A stretch of DNA of 64,000 bases from Leptospiraceae bacterium (GTDB taxonomy: Bacteria > Spirochaetota > Leptospiria > Leptospirales > Leptospiraceae), in contig CANGZW010000004.1 of the NCBI GenBank assembly GCA_947458405.1, forward strand, positions 23,701 to 87,700, in the 5' to 3' direction. How positions within the stretch are numbered: position 1 is the first letter of the stretch; each line of letters opens with the position of its first letter. Positions 40,027 through 50,285 of this stretch are shown one piece after another. The notes under the pieces are model-generated. The model worked only from the letters and a program-made list of their open reading frames with translations, was not told the DNA's origin and ran no database searches. Position numbers and translations under genes: made by a program.

Positions 40027-42291
40027 ATGCGAATACTTCCAAAAATAAAATTTCAATTAAAATTATTTTTAAGTAATATATTTTTGACAGCACTAGCCTG
40101 CTTTGCGCTTGGTTTTACAGTTTCAAAAATTTCATCTGAAATCTATTTACAAATGTTTTTAGATGATAAAAAAAATTTGATGTTAAATATAACTGAATTA
40201 ATAGACGGAGATTTACATTCTAAATTTAATTCTCCCAAATCAAGCTCAGATCCGAGATATGAAAAACTTATAAATTATTTTGTAGATTTATCTAGAAGAG
40301 AAAAATTTATAACATGGATTTATAGTTTAAATTATAATAAAAAATCAGAGGATTTTACATATGCGATCGATCCAAGTATCACATATTATGATACAATTTG
40401 GATTGAATCAAATGTATTTGGAATTGAAGTATATAGAAATACAGAAAATAAATTAATTGCAAAATGGAATGATATGGAGTTTGATTCTGACTTTAATATT
40501 ACCTTCCTAGACTTTATCAGTAGTGTGAAAATTGAACAGGGAAATATAAGTAAAATATATATAAATGGACATTTAATTTTAAATGTAATGAGTGATCAAT
40601 CTCTAACAGGAGAAATTAATGGAAATTTAATAGATGAAAATAATGTTAATTTATTATATGAAAAATATATTGAAGAAAGAATTCCATATATAAGGTATAC
40701 ATATTCAAAAAAAGGAGAAGCATCTTCAATTCCTGGTACTCCCTGGGAAGAAACACTAGAATTCAAAAAACTTGCACTAAACGTTGTAAAGACATGCAAT
40801 CATTATTATCCAGAAAAACCAAATCCTATTATATACGGAAATTATTATAATATGATTGCTCCGATAAAAAACTTGGATGGATCTTGCTCGGGTGTAGTTA
40901 TCTTTGCTTTTTCAGATAGAGTATTGAATATTTTTAAATCTTCCTTAAAAGGAGTAATTTTTGAAATTTCATTATTTACCGTAATTATATCTATATTTAT
41001 TTCTTATCTACTCAGTAGATCATTTAGTAAAAATATTAATCAGACACTAGAAGTGGTAAATAAAATTTCTGGGGGAGACTTAAGCATTAGAATTAAATTG
41101 GATACAAATGATGAATTCGGTGACTTAGCAAATAAATTTAATAAAATGGTTGATTCATTACAAAATAGTATGACGACAACAGAAGTATTAAATAAAGAAT
41201 TAAAAGAAGCTATTCAAAAAGAAGAAGAATTATCAGCTAGTTTAGAGAAAAAAGTAATAGAGAGAACTGCCGCCCAAGAACATGCTTATAAAGAATTAAA
41301 GGCTTCACAGAATCAATTAATACAATCAGAAAAGATGGCTGCATTAGGACAATTAATAGCAGGTATCGCACATGAAATAAATACTCCCATTGGAGCAATC
41401 AAAGCTAATGCAGGTAATATCAATAATTCCATTAAAGATATAACCCAAATAACACCAAATTTAATGAAATCATTAGATGATAATGTTATAAATAAAATTA
41501 TTAATTTAATTGATAATACTGGAACCAATAAAGAAATTTTTACTACAAAGGAAGAAAGAAAAATTAAAAAAGAATTGATAGAAAAATTTAATAAAAATGG
41601 AATTGAAAATTCAGATGATATATGTCAATATTTAATAGATATTAAAATAGTAGATCTAAGTATAGAAGATATTATGATCTTTAAGCATCCAAAATCTTCT
41701 GATATTATCAAATATATATATAATATGGGGGGGCTTAAAATTAAAACTAAAAATATTGAGACATCTGTAGATAAAACATCTAAAATTGTATATGCACTTA
41801 AAAGTTATTCTCATAAAGATCATGCCGGAAATAAGCAAAAGGCAAATATAATCAATGGAATTGAAACTGTTCTGATCATTTATCAGAATTATTTAAAACA
41901 GGGAATCGATATAATCAAAGATTATGAGGATATTCCCGAAATTCTATGTTATTTAGATGAACTTAATCAAGTATGGACAAATCTCATTCATAATTCAATT
42001 CATGCAATGAAAAATAAAGGAATCATTTGGATAAATGTCTGTAAAAAATTCATGAATGAAAACGCTTCATCTGAAGGTATTAGTATCACAATAAGGGATA
42101 ATGGTTCAGGAATTCCTGAAGATATATTAGATAAAATTTTCGAACCATTTTTTACAACTAAAAATGCTGGTGAAGGATCTGGTCTTGGACTACATATCTG
42201 TAAACAAATTATTGATAAACATAATGGCATCATATTAGTAAGAACAGGGAAAGATGGAACTGCGATAGAAATTATGATTCCTATTCAATAA
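40027..42291 (+). CDS. HAMP-containing sensor histidine kinase
   Basis: TM-sensor-TM-HAMP; [25 protein letters not shown]-box; [23 protein letters not shown]-box; [19 protein letters not shown]. Confidence 0.92.
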   Translation: MRILPKIKFQLKLFLSNIFLTALACFALGFTVSKISSEIYLQMFLDDKKNLMLNITELIDGDLHSKFNSPKSSSDPRYEKLINYFVDLSRREKFITWIYSLNYNKKSEDFTYAIDPSITYYDTIWIESNVFGIEVYRNTENKLIAKWNDMEFDSDFNITFLDFISSVKIEQGNISKIYINGHLILNVMSDQSLTGEINGNLIDENNVNLLYEKYIEERIPYIRYTYSKKGEASSIPGTPWEETLEFKKLALNVVKTCNHYYPEKPNPIIYGNYYNMIAPIKNLDGSCSGVVIFAFSDRVLNIFKSSLKGVIFEISLFTVIISIFISYLLSRSFSKNINQTLEVVNKISGGDLSIRIKLDTNDEFGDLANKFNKMVDSLQNSMTTTEVLNKELKEAIQKEEELSASLEKKVIERTAAQEHAYKELKASQNQLIQSEKMAALGQLIAGIAHEINTPIGAIKANAGNINNSIKDITQITPNLMKSLDDNVINKIINLIDNTGTNKEIFTTKEERKIKKELIEKFNKNGIENSDDICQYLIDIKIVDLSIEDIMIFKHPKSSDIIKYIYNMGGLKIKTKNIETSVDKTSKIVYALKSYSHKDHAGNKQKANIINGIETVLIIYQNYLKQGIDIIKDYEDIPEILCYLDELNQVWTNLIHNSIHAMKNKGIIWINVCKKFMNENASSEGISITIRDNGSGIPEDILDKIFEPFFTTKNAGEGSGLGLHICKQIIDKHNGIILVRTGKDGTAIEIMIPIQ

Positions 42292-42440
42292 TTTTTCTAA
42301 AAAAATATATAAATTTTTAAAAATAATTTAATTGCAAAAATATTATTTCACTGATATATATTAGTTTAAGGGGAATTCAAAATATTTTAGGAAAAATATT
42401 TTCTTTTTTGAATATATAGACTAAAGTAGGTGATTTTTAA

Positions 42441-42803
42441 ATGAAAAAAATTTTAGTTGCGGATGATCAATTTGCAGTAGCAAAGGGACTAAGTGAGCTA
42501 CTCACAAGTGCAGGTTATGAAGTTTTTTTAGCCTCAGATGGAGAGATGGCAATAGACATTGCTATAAAAGAAACACCAAATTTAATTATAATGGACATTT
42601 TAATGCCCAAAAAATCAGGAATTGAAGCAGTTAAATTAATAAGAGTAAATGAAAATCTAAAAGATGTTCATATTATTTTTATTTCTTCTAAAGGACAGTT
42701 CAATGATGAAAAAAAAGCAATGGAAGCAGGTGGAAATAGCTTTGTTTACAAACCTTTTTCTCCAAAGAAAATGCTCCAAGAGATCAATATTATCTTATGT
42801 TAA
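42441..42803 (+). CDS. Single-domain (CheY-like) response regulator
   Basis: KKILVADDQ, LIIMDILMPKKSGIEA phospho-Asp, FISSKG, YKPFSP. Confidence 0.93.
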   Translation: MKKILVADDQFAVAKGLSELLTSAGYEVFLASDGEMAIDIAIKETPNLIIMDILMPKKSGIEAVKLIRVNENLKDVHIIFISSKGQFNDEKKAMEAGGNSFVYKPFSPKKMLQEINIILC

Positions 42804-42864
42804 ATTATTTTTATTATAATTCTAAATTTAAAAGATTTCATTCTGTTAGTTAAAGCCAATCCGT

Positions 42865-43077
42865 TTGTATAGAAATTTTTCAAAAATATTCTCAGAATTT
42901 AAGAATTCGGCGAATAAAAAAGAAGTAATACATTACCCACTTGATCTGAAAAAGTGCCTTCACGGGAACCTCACTAACTTGTTTACTGATCAAAAAGATA
43001 GACTTATTTTTACTGAAAAGGAAAGATTTTATAATAAAAAGAATTCATACTTAAGTAGTTTAATCCTACTCGCATAG
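42865..43077 (+). other. Short ORF of doubtful coding status
   Basis: 70-aa ORF with TTG start in a 440-bp gap; no recognised motif. Confidence 0.15.
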
Positions 43078-43244
43078 TGATTCTAATTTTTTAAACATTT
43101 TAGCTGAATAAAAAAATTTAAATAAAATATACTTTTTTATAAAAATAAATTATATTACTTATATTACGTTTAGTTTAACAATAAAATATAATAGATTTAT
43201 TCTACACTAAATTTTATATATGGAATACTCATACTTATAATACC

Positions 43245-45758
43245 ATGTTTAGATTAATATTAATTACTATTTCAATCTTTTTATTTACCTGTAGTAAAAA
43301 AGAAAAAATAACCTTTCCTCTTGTAGAAAAAGGTATAATTGACCTAAGTAAATGGGATTTTGAGAGAGAAGCTAAATTAAATTTAGATGGCGAATGGCTA
43401 TTTTCTTATAATAATCTTGTATTTTATCCTATTGATAATAAAGAGCTTGGCATCTTTAATTTTGTAAATGTTCCCTCCTCCTGGACAAATTATACTTATT
43501 CAAACAATAAACTACCTTCTTTTGGATATGGAACTTACTCAGTAAAGATTATTTTACCTAAAACAAGAAATTCATTAGTACTTAAGATATATGATTTAGG
43601 AACTGCTTATGAAATTTATGAAAATAAAATCTTAATTGGCTCTAAAGGGATAGTAGGAACCACTCCTGATACTTCACAAAGTCTACTTGTCTCTGATTTA
43701 TATGATATTGATATAAATAATGATATACTTTATTTAACATTCCATATTTCAAACTTCTCACACTCAAGAGCTGGAATATGGAGATCATTATCAATTGGAA
43801 AGAGAGATTATTTTTTAAAAGAAAGAGAAATAAAAATAGCTCTAGACTTATTCCTAATTGGATTTTTCTTTTTAATGAGTATTTATAATTTAAGTTTGTA
43901 CTTTTTTAGACCTAAGGATAAGACTCTACTTTATTTTTCCATATTTTCAATTATTCTTTCTGTTAGAATCTTCATAACTGGTGAAAAATTTATCTATTCG
44001 ATATTTCCTGATTTATCATTTAATTTTGTTATAACTTTGGAGTATTTAACTTTCATTACAGCCCCTTTTATCTTTAATTTATTTTTTTACCACCTTTTTC
44101 CAAAAAACACAAATAATAAAATCAACCTCCTTTTTAAGATTAATTTTTTTATATATGGAATTTTGATTATTTTAACCCCTCTTCATATCTACTCATCACT
44201 TGTAATGTATATGCAAATAAGTATAGTTTTATTTATAATTTATATTATAATAGTAACTATTTATGCATTTATGAAGAAAGCTGATGGATCGTTAATTTTT
44301 ATGTTTGGATCTATATTCATTTCTGGAGCAGTTATATTAGATATATTTGTTCTGAGGAATATAATATCTGTTAATCCTTTACCCTCTATTGGTTTTGTCG
44401 TATTTACCTTTTGTATTGCAATAATATTATCTAAAAAATTCTCAATGGGATTTATACTAGCAGAGGAATTAGCAAAAAGTTTAGAAATTTCCAATAAGGA
44501 CCTAAATAATTTAAAGCTCAATTTAGAGAATGAAGTAATAGATAGAACAATTGAGTTAATGCAATTAAATGAATTTTCAAAAAAAATTAATTCAATGGAA
44601 AGCCTATCTGAAATTATTTCAGAAGTAGAGAAATTCCTATGGGATAGATTTGGGATTAATTCTTTCTTTTATATGTTATACGATAATGAAAGTAAGGAGT
44701 TATTTACTTATGATTATCACTTTTCTATAGAGTTAGATGAGTTTTATAAAAATTATATTAAAAATTTAAGAATTACAAATAAGAAAAATCTCTTATTAGA
44801 ACTTAAAAATAATAAAAATCCATTTTTATTTAGCTCTATACCAAAAGAGTTATTTGAAGATGAAATTAACTTTCAATTAATCAATGAAATTGAAAATAAA
44901 ATAGGGACTTTCACAATCTTTCCTCTAGTAATCAATGATACTCTCGTAGGAACACTTAATATTGCATCCAATATTTATTCATCCAAATTACAGGATAGGC
45001 AGTTTCAATCTTTAATTAGATTTATAGATCAGTTTATAGGAGCAATTAGAGTATCAACCTTAACGATTAAAGCATTAACTGTTCAAGAAAAAATGGCAAA
45101 AATTGGGGGGATAGCTTCAGAAATAATTCATGATTTAAAAAACCCTCTATCAGCTATTAAGTTGTATGCTGAACTTTCATTAAGTGATACTGTGAGTCAT
45201 CAAAAAAGAATTGAATATATGAGTACAATATCTTCAGAAATAGATAGATTATCTAATATTACACAAGAAATATTAGATTTTGTAAAAGATAAATTTAACT
45301 TAGAGAAAGAAGAAGTAGATCTAAAACCTTTTTTGGAATCTATTTTAAAGTTTATATCTCCTGACCTCGAACATAAAGATATTAAATTAAATATGGAAAT
45401 AAATTATATTGGTATTTTATATATAGATAGAGATAGAATAAAAAGATGTATTCTAAATCTCATTTATAATTCCATAGATTCTCTAGATGTAATCACTGAT
45501 AACAGAATTAAGTTAATTAACTTTAGAGCTTATAAAAAAGAAAACTCAATTTATTTTGAAATAGAAGATAATGGATGTGGAATACCTGATGATATTCAAA
45601 AGTACATTTTTTTAAATTTTTTCTCCCATGGAAAAAATAGAGGGACTGGAATTGGATTATACTTAACTAAAAATATTATCAAAGACCATAATGGAGAGAT
45701 AGAATTTGAGAGCCTTGTGAATAAAGGATCTATGTTTCGATTTTATCTTCCTTTATAA
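43245..45758 (+). CDS. 7TMR-DISM-GAF sensor histidine kinase
   Basis: GIIDLSKWDFEREAKLNLDGEWLF ectodomain, 7 TM, GAF-like region, ASEIIHDLKNPLSAIKLYAEL H-box, EDNGCGIP, GTGIGLYLTK. Confidence 0.88.
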   Translation: MFRLILITISIFLFTCSKKEKITFPLVEKGIIDLSKWDFEREAKLNLDGEWLFSYNNLVFYPIDNKELGIFNFVNVPSSWTNYTYSNNKLPSFGYGTYSVKIILPKTRNSLVLKIYDLGTAYEIYENKILIGSKGIVGTTPDTSQSLLVSDLYDIDINNDILYLTFHISNFSHSRAGIWRSLSIGKRDYFLKEREIKIALDLFLIGFFFLMSIYNLSLYFFRPKDKTLLYFSIFSIILSVRIFITGEKFIYSIFPDLSFNFVITLEYLTFITAPFIFNLFFYHLFPKNTNNKINLLFKINFFIYGILIILTPLHIYSSLVMYMQISIVLFIIYIIIVTIYAFMKKADGSLIFMFGSIFISGAVILDIFVLRNIISVNPLPSIGFVVFTFCIAIILSKKFSMGFILAEELAKSLEISNKDLNNLKLNLENEVIDRTIELMQLNEFSKKINSMESLSEIISEVEKFLWDRFGINSFFYMLYDNESKELFTYDYHFSIELDEFYKNYIKNLRITNKKNLLLELKNNKNPFLFSSIPKELFEDEINFQLINEIENKIGTFTIFPLVINDTLVGTLNIASNIYSSKLQDRQFQSLIRFIDQFIGAIRVSTLTIKALTVQEKMAKIGGIASEIIHDLKNPLSAIKLYAELSLSDTVSHQKRIEYMSTISSEIDRLSNITQEILDFVKDKFNLEKEEVDLKPFLESILKFISPDLEHKDIKLNMEINYIGILYIDRDRIKRCILNLIYNSIDSLDVITDNRIKLINFRAYKKENSIYFEIEDNGCGIPDDIQKYIFLNFFSHGKNRGTGIGLYLTKNIIKDHNGEIEFESLVNKGSMFRFYLPL

Positions 45759-45767
45759 TATATAATT

Positions 45768-47777
45768 TTATATGTTATTTAGTTTTATAATAAAATTAGT
45801 TCCTTCATTCAAACTACTTTCTAATATTATTTCTCCTTTATGCATATTTATGACTTTTTGTGAAATGTATAATCCTACCCCAACTCCCTGTATTTCATAT
45901 TGATTTTCCTGATTTAATCTATAAAATTTTTCAAAAACTTTTTGATAATACTCAGAAGAAATACCTATTCCTGTATCTTTAATTGATATAAAGATAGAAT
46001 TATCTTTTTTATAAAAATCAATAATAACTTCTCCATTCTTTTTATTATATAGTATAGAATTTTTTAAAATATTACCAATTGCTTTGTACATTAAAACATT
46101 ATCACAATTTATAATTATTTCTGAATCAACTTTATTGATAATTTGTATATTATTTATTTCAATTATACCATTATAATATTGAATTAAGTTATTAATTAAG
46201 TTATTAAGATTGTTAGGGGTTATATTTAATTTAATCTCACTATCTATCTCCGTAAGTAAAATCAAGTCATTTATGTAATCATTTAATTTACCAATATTTT
46301 GATAAATTTCTATAAAGTATTGTTTATCACGTTCAGATTGAATTGAATCTTTTAGTATCTCTGAATAACCATAAACATAAGAAAGTGGAGTTTTTATTTC
46401 GTGAGATAAATTCGATATAAAAATATCTTTAGTCTTACTCAATTTTTCAACTTCCATTTTAGAATAAATTAGATCAATTTCTTTCCTGGCCAAGAATTTT
46501 CGAGCATCTTCACTATTTCTCAAAGCACTAGTATATCTTACAGATATTAATATAGACTGGGCAAAAATAACTACAAAGAATCCATAGGGAGCCGTATATG
46601 TAGTTTCAATTAAATTTAGGTTATATAAAATATCATTAATAACACATAAAGCAAAAATTACTCCACTAGTTAAAAGATATAATGCATCGTACTCTTTTTT
46701 CTTAATTAAATAGACTAAAAATAATAATGATATTATGACTGTTATAATAGTATATATTTCATAAATAAATAACATCTTCGTTAGATAATAAATATCTCCA
46801 AAAAATACCATATAATTTGAAGGAATATTAAATATAATCGTACCGATTAATACTTTTTTAGAAATATAATTTTTATACGAATAGTATATATATAAAATAA
46901 ATATTGGTAAACCCAAATATATGCTTATGTACTCAATTCTTGTAAGTAATCCATATGATATATTATCAAATAATGTTGAGATAATTAATTCTCCAGAAAA
47001 TAAAATTCTCAAGAACATTAGAGAACAAAATACTCCAAAATAAAAATTTGATTTATCGTCTTGTCTGAGAAAATAAATAAATATATGATAAAAACCCATT
47101 ATTAGCAGACTTCCAGCTAATATTAAATCTAAGGTTGTAAATCTATTTCTATCAGAAACTAAATCATCTATTTTCCCAAATTTTATTGCTCTTCGTAATC
47201 CTCCTTTATTGTGATAAAAGTTTGAAACTTGAAGTACTATATTTAATTCTGAATGAACAGGGATTTCACTAAGTAGAATTTTAGTTTTTGGCTCATAACT
47301 ATCTATTGATTTTCCTATTTTTCCAGAAGAGGCTATTTCAGTATCATTTATAAATAATTTATAGGCTGTTGCTATATATAAATTTCTCAAACCAAGTTTT
47401 GCCTGATTAGGATTTATTATTATTTTTAGTTTATATGTACCGAATGTCCTTCCTTCAATTTTTTCATTCCCTATTACATTATTATTCCATGAATTTGGAA
47501 CTTTTATGTAGCCAAAGTTTTGAGGATTATTAGCTTCTAAAATTTCCTTATTTGATAAAAACTCTTTCCAGTAGAATTCCCATTCGCCTTCAAGATTAAC
47601 GGCTCCATCAACTTCAAAGTCCCAAGCCCTTAAGTCGATCACCCCTAATTTAGCCTTTGGAGGCAATTTTTTATTTTCTCCACAATTACTAAACAGGAAA
47701 AACATAATTCCAAAAACTATGTATATTCTAATTAAATTTGAATAAAATAAATTTAGTTTTTTGTATAAAAAATTCAT
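45768..47777 (-). CDS. 7TMR-DISM sensor histidine kinase
   Basis: GVIDLRAWDFEVDGAVNLEGEWEFYW ectodomain, 7 TM, SNLSHEIKTPLSYVYGYSEIL H-box, DTGIGIS, GVGVGLYISQ. Confidence 0.9.
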   Translation of the reverse strand: MNFLYKKLNLFYSNLIRIYIVFGIMFFLFSNCGENKKLPPKAKLGVIDLRAWDFEVDGAVNLEGEWEFYWKEFLSNKEILEANNPQNFGYIKVPNSWNNNVIGNEKIEGRTFGTYKLKIIINPNQAKLGLRNLYIATAYKLFINDTEIASSGKIGKSIDSYEPKTKILLSEIPVHSELNIVLQVSNFYHNKGGLRRAIKFGKIDDLVSDRNRFTTLDLILAGSLLIMGFYHIFIYFLRQDDKSNFYFGVFCSLMFLRILFSGELIISTLFDNISYGLLTRIEYISIYLGLPIFILYIYYSYKNYISKKVLIGTIIFNIPSNYMVFFGDIYYLTKMLFIYEIYTIITVIISLLFLVYLIKKKEYDALYLLTSGVIFALCVINDILYNLNLIETTYTAPYGFFVVIFAQSILISVRYTSALRNSEDARKFLARKEIDLIYSKMEVEKLSKTKDIFISNLSHEIKTPLSYVYGYSEILKDSIQSERDKQYFIEIYQNIGKLNDYINDLILLTEIDSEIKLNITPNNLNNLINNLIQYYNGIIEINNIQIINKVDSEIIINCDNVLMYKAIGNILKNSILYNKKNGEVIIDFYKKDNSIFISIKDTGIGISSEYYQKVFEKFYRLNQENQYEIQGVGVGLYISQKVINMHKGEIILESSLNEGTNFIIKLNNI

Positions 47778-47797
47778 TTGATTTTAATTAAAATATT

Positions 47798-48181
47798 TTA
47801 TCCAGAATTGGTCAATAATTTCTTAACTTCTTCAACAATTTCTCCCGGAGAAAAAGGCTTTGCCATAAAAGAACTTGCCCCTGAATCCATAGCTGATTGA
47901 TAGTCATTCAATCCACCCTTTGCAGTTAATACAATAATTGGAGTTTTTTTAAAATTATCCAACTCCCTCAATTCACGAATTGCATCTATTCCATTTTTTA
48001 CGGGCATCATAATATCCATTATAATTAAATCTGGATTGATTTCTAAGGCTTTTTTAATACCTAACTGACCATTTGCGGCTATACTTATCTGATAATTTTC
48101 TTTTTTTAAAATATCGGATAGAATCTTTACCATTGGTGCTTGGTCATCAACGATTAGAATTTTTTTCATATTTTTATTCAT
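47798..48181 (-). CDS. Single-domain (CheY-like) response regulator
   Basis: KKILIVDDQ, LIIMDIMMPVKNGIDA, VLTAKGG, AKPFSPGE. Confidence 0.93.
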   Translation of the reverse strand: MNKNMKKILIVDDQAPMVKILSDILKKENYQISIAANGQLGIKKALEINPDLIIMDIMMPVKNGIDAIRELRELDNFKKTPIIVLTAKGGLNDYQSAMDSGASSFMAKPFSPGEIVEEVKKLLTNSG

Positions 48182-50237
48182 TTATTATAGGTAAATATAG
48201 AAAGAAAGTAGTACCCACTCCAATTTCAGTCTGATACTCAATCTTACCTTTATGAGCATCAATAATTGTTTTACACATATATAGACCCAATCCTGTCCCT
48301 TTTATTTTCCCTTCTGAATAAAATGCTTCGAAAATTTTATTTTTCACTTCTTCCCTCAAACCATTTCCATTATCTATAAATTCAAATACAATATAATTTG
48401 GAGTTTTATATAATTTTATGATAAATAAATAATTTTTTAATCCATCATTCATTTCTTCTCTTGCATTATTTGCAAGATTAATTATTACTCTTCTGATTCT
48501 TTCTTTATCCATGTAGATAATGGTATCTGTTAGAATTTCTAAATTAATACTTATTTGCGAATGATCAAAATCTATTTTGATAAATTGGTAAACTTCTTTC
48601 AAAAGTTCAGCAGGATTTACTAACTCAGGGTAGATCTGAATATTTCCTTTTGAAAAGTCTAATATATCATAAGCTAAATCACTTAAACGATCTATTTCTC
48701 TAGCTATGTACGACAAATATTCTTTCTTTTCAATCTCTGTAATATCATCATTTTTAACTAAGTCAGTAAAAGTTTTTATTGTTGAAATGGGATTTTTAAT
48801 ATCATGTACAATTCCAGATGCCATCTCACCAATCATTGATAATCTTTTTCTTGATTCAGATAATTTTTCAATTTCCATATTTGCATTGATTAGATTGTCT
48901 CTTTCCAAAGAAAGCTCTCTTGTCCTACTTTTAACTTGTCTTTCTAAATTCTCAGTTAAGTCCTCTACTCTCGACATTGCAGAGGATGCTCTTTTAGATA
49001 ATAAATATGCTTGGGTAAATATGAAAAAAAACCATGCTATGGTGCTATAATAACCTGTATTTATTATCTTAAAATTATGTAGAACATCATTAATAACAAA
49101 TAAAATAGATATAAATGTTACTACACTAAAAATATAAGCTCCATCTCTATTATTCTTTAATGCTCTCAATGCAGTAGAGAAAACGTAAAAAGAACTAAAA
49201 ATAGTTATAATTTGTAAAGGTCTCAATAAAATTGTATATATATGGATAGGTGCAATTATCCAACTAAAACAAATTATTGAAGAAGATAATATTATATATT
49301 TATAAATTTTTAAATTAAACTCATCTGGAAAACAAGATCTTATATAGGAAACAAATATAGGAACAGCAAAGAAAAAAGTAAAATATTCCAAATTAGCAAT
49401 CACTATCCAAGGAATTTCTGGAAATAATTTCCTTATGATTATCTCCTCAATTAAAATACTTCGAAGAGACATTAATAAACAAAATATTCCAAATAATATA
49501 TTAGATTTATCTTTTCTTCTAAAATAATAATTTGCTATATGATAAAGCCCAATCATCAAAAGACTCCCACAAAAAAATGTATCTCTCGATAATGCAATTT
49601 CCCTTCGGAGTACAATTTTAGATGTGCCACCAATGATTAATGAATCCCAGATTCCCCCTCCCCTAACTGAAAAGTTAGATACCTGTATAATTAAATCATT
49701 TTCTGTTTCTATATCTTCGATTTCTAAAACACCCGGTATCCAATCAGGTAAATACTTATCTTTTGTTTCCCCTACTTTACCAATATGTAATAAATTTTTA
49801 TCATTAAAATATAAATTAAATGATGATCCAATCGTCTTATATTTCAAAGAAATTTTAACTTTTGGCTGGATTAATACTCTTAATCTATAAGTACCATATC
49901 CCATACCATCAGAATTTTTTAAATTAAGTTGTGTATCACTCCATTTTTTGGGGACTTGAATGTACCCAGTCATTTTAGGTTTATCTAATTTTTTAAAATC
50001 GGAATTATCTAATAATTGTGATTCATAAAATTCCCAATTTCCATCTAATTTTACTATTCCATCCTCATTAAAATTCCATTTTCTTAAATCAATTACTCCA
50101 TCAATTACCTTAGGAGATTCTATTTCTTTTTCTTTTGAGCAAAAAAATGTTGAAGAAGTTAGACCTAAAATTAAAATAATAGATAAAAGTTTATTGAGTA
50201 AATATTTTAAGAGATTTAATTTAGGCGAGATTTTCAT
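48174..50237 (-). CDS. 7TMR-DISM sensor histidine kinase
   Basis: GVIDLRKWNFNEDGIVKLDGNWEFYESQLL ectodomain, 7 TM, ASGIVHDIKNPISTIKTFTDLV H-box, DNGNGL, GTGLGLYMCK. Confidence 0.9.
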   Translation of the reverse strand: MKISPKLNLLKYLLNKLLSIILILGLTSSTFFCSKEKEIESPKVIDGVIDLRKWNFNEDGIVKLDGNWEFYESQLLDNSDFKKLDKPKMTGYIQVPKKWSDTQLNLKNSDGMGYGTYRLRVLIQPKVKISLKYKTIGSSFNLYFNDKNLLHIGKVGETKDKYLPDWIPGVLEIEDIETENDLIIQVSNFSVRGGGIWDSLIIGGTSKIVLRREIALSRDTFFCGSLLMIGLYHIANYYFRRKDKSNILFGIFCLLMSLRSILIEEIIIRKLFPEIPWIVIANLEYFTFFFAVPIFVSYIRSCFPDEFNLKIYKYIILSSSIICFSWIIAPIHIYTILLRPLQIITIFSSFYVFSTALRALKNNRDGAYIFSVVTFISILFVINDVLHNFKIINTGYYSTIAWFFFIFTQAYLLSKRASSAMSRVEDLTENLERQVKSRTRELSLERDNLINANMEIEKLSESRKRLSMIGEMASGIVHDIKNPISTIKTFTDLVKNDDITEIEKKEYLSYIAREIDRLSDLAYDILDFSKGNIQIYPELVNPAELLKEVYQFIKIDFDHSQISINLEILTDTIIYMDKERIRRVIINLANNAREEMNDGLKNYLFIIKLYKTPNYIVFEFIDNGNGLREEVKNKIFEAFYSEGKIKGTGLGLYMCKTIIDAHKGKIEYQTEIGVGTTFFLYLPIINE

Positions 50238-50285
50238 ATCTATATAGAGTTTATTTAATTTACAAGATTTTACTAAAACTTTACT

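Noticed and set aside
48706-49050. 114-aa plus-strand ORF
   Set aside because: Antisense to the histidine kinase H-box region
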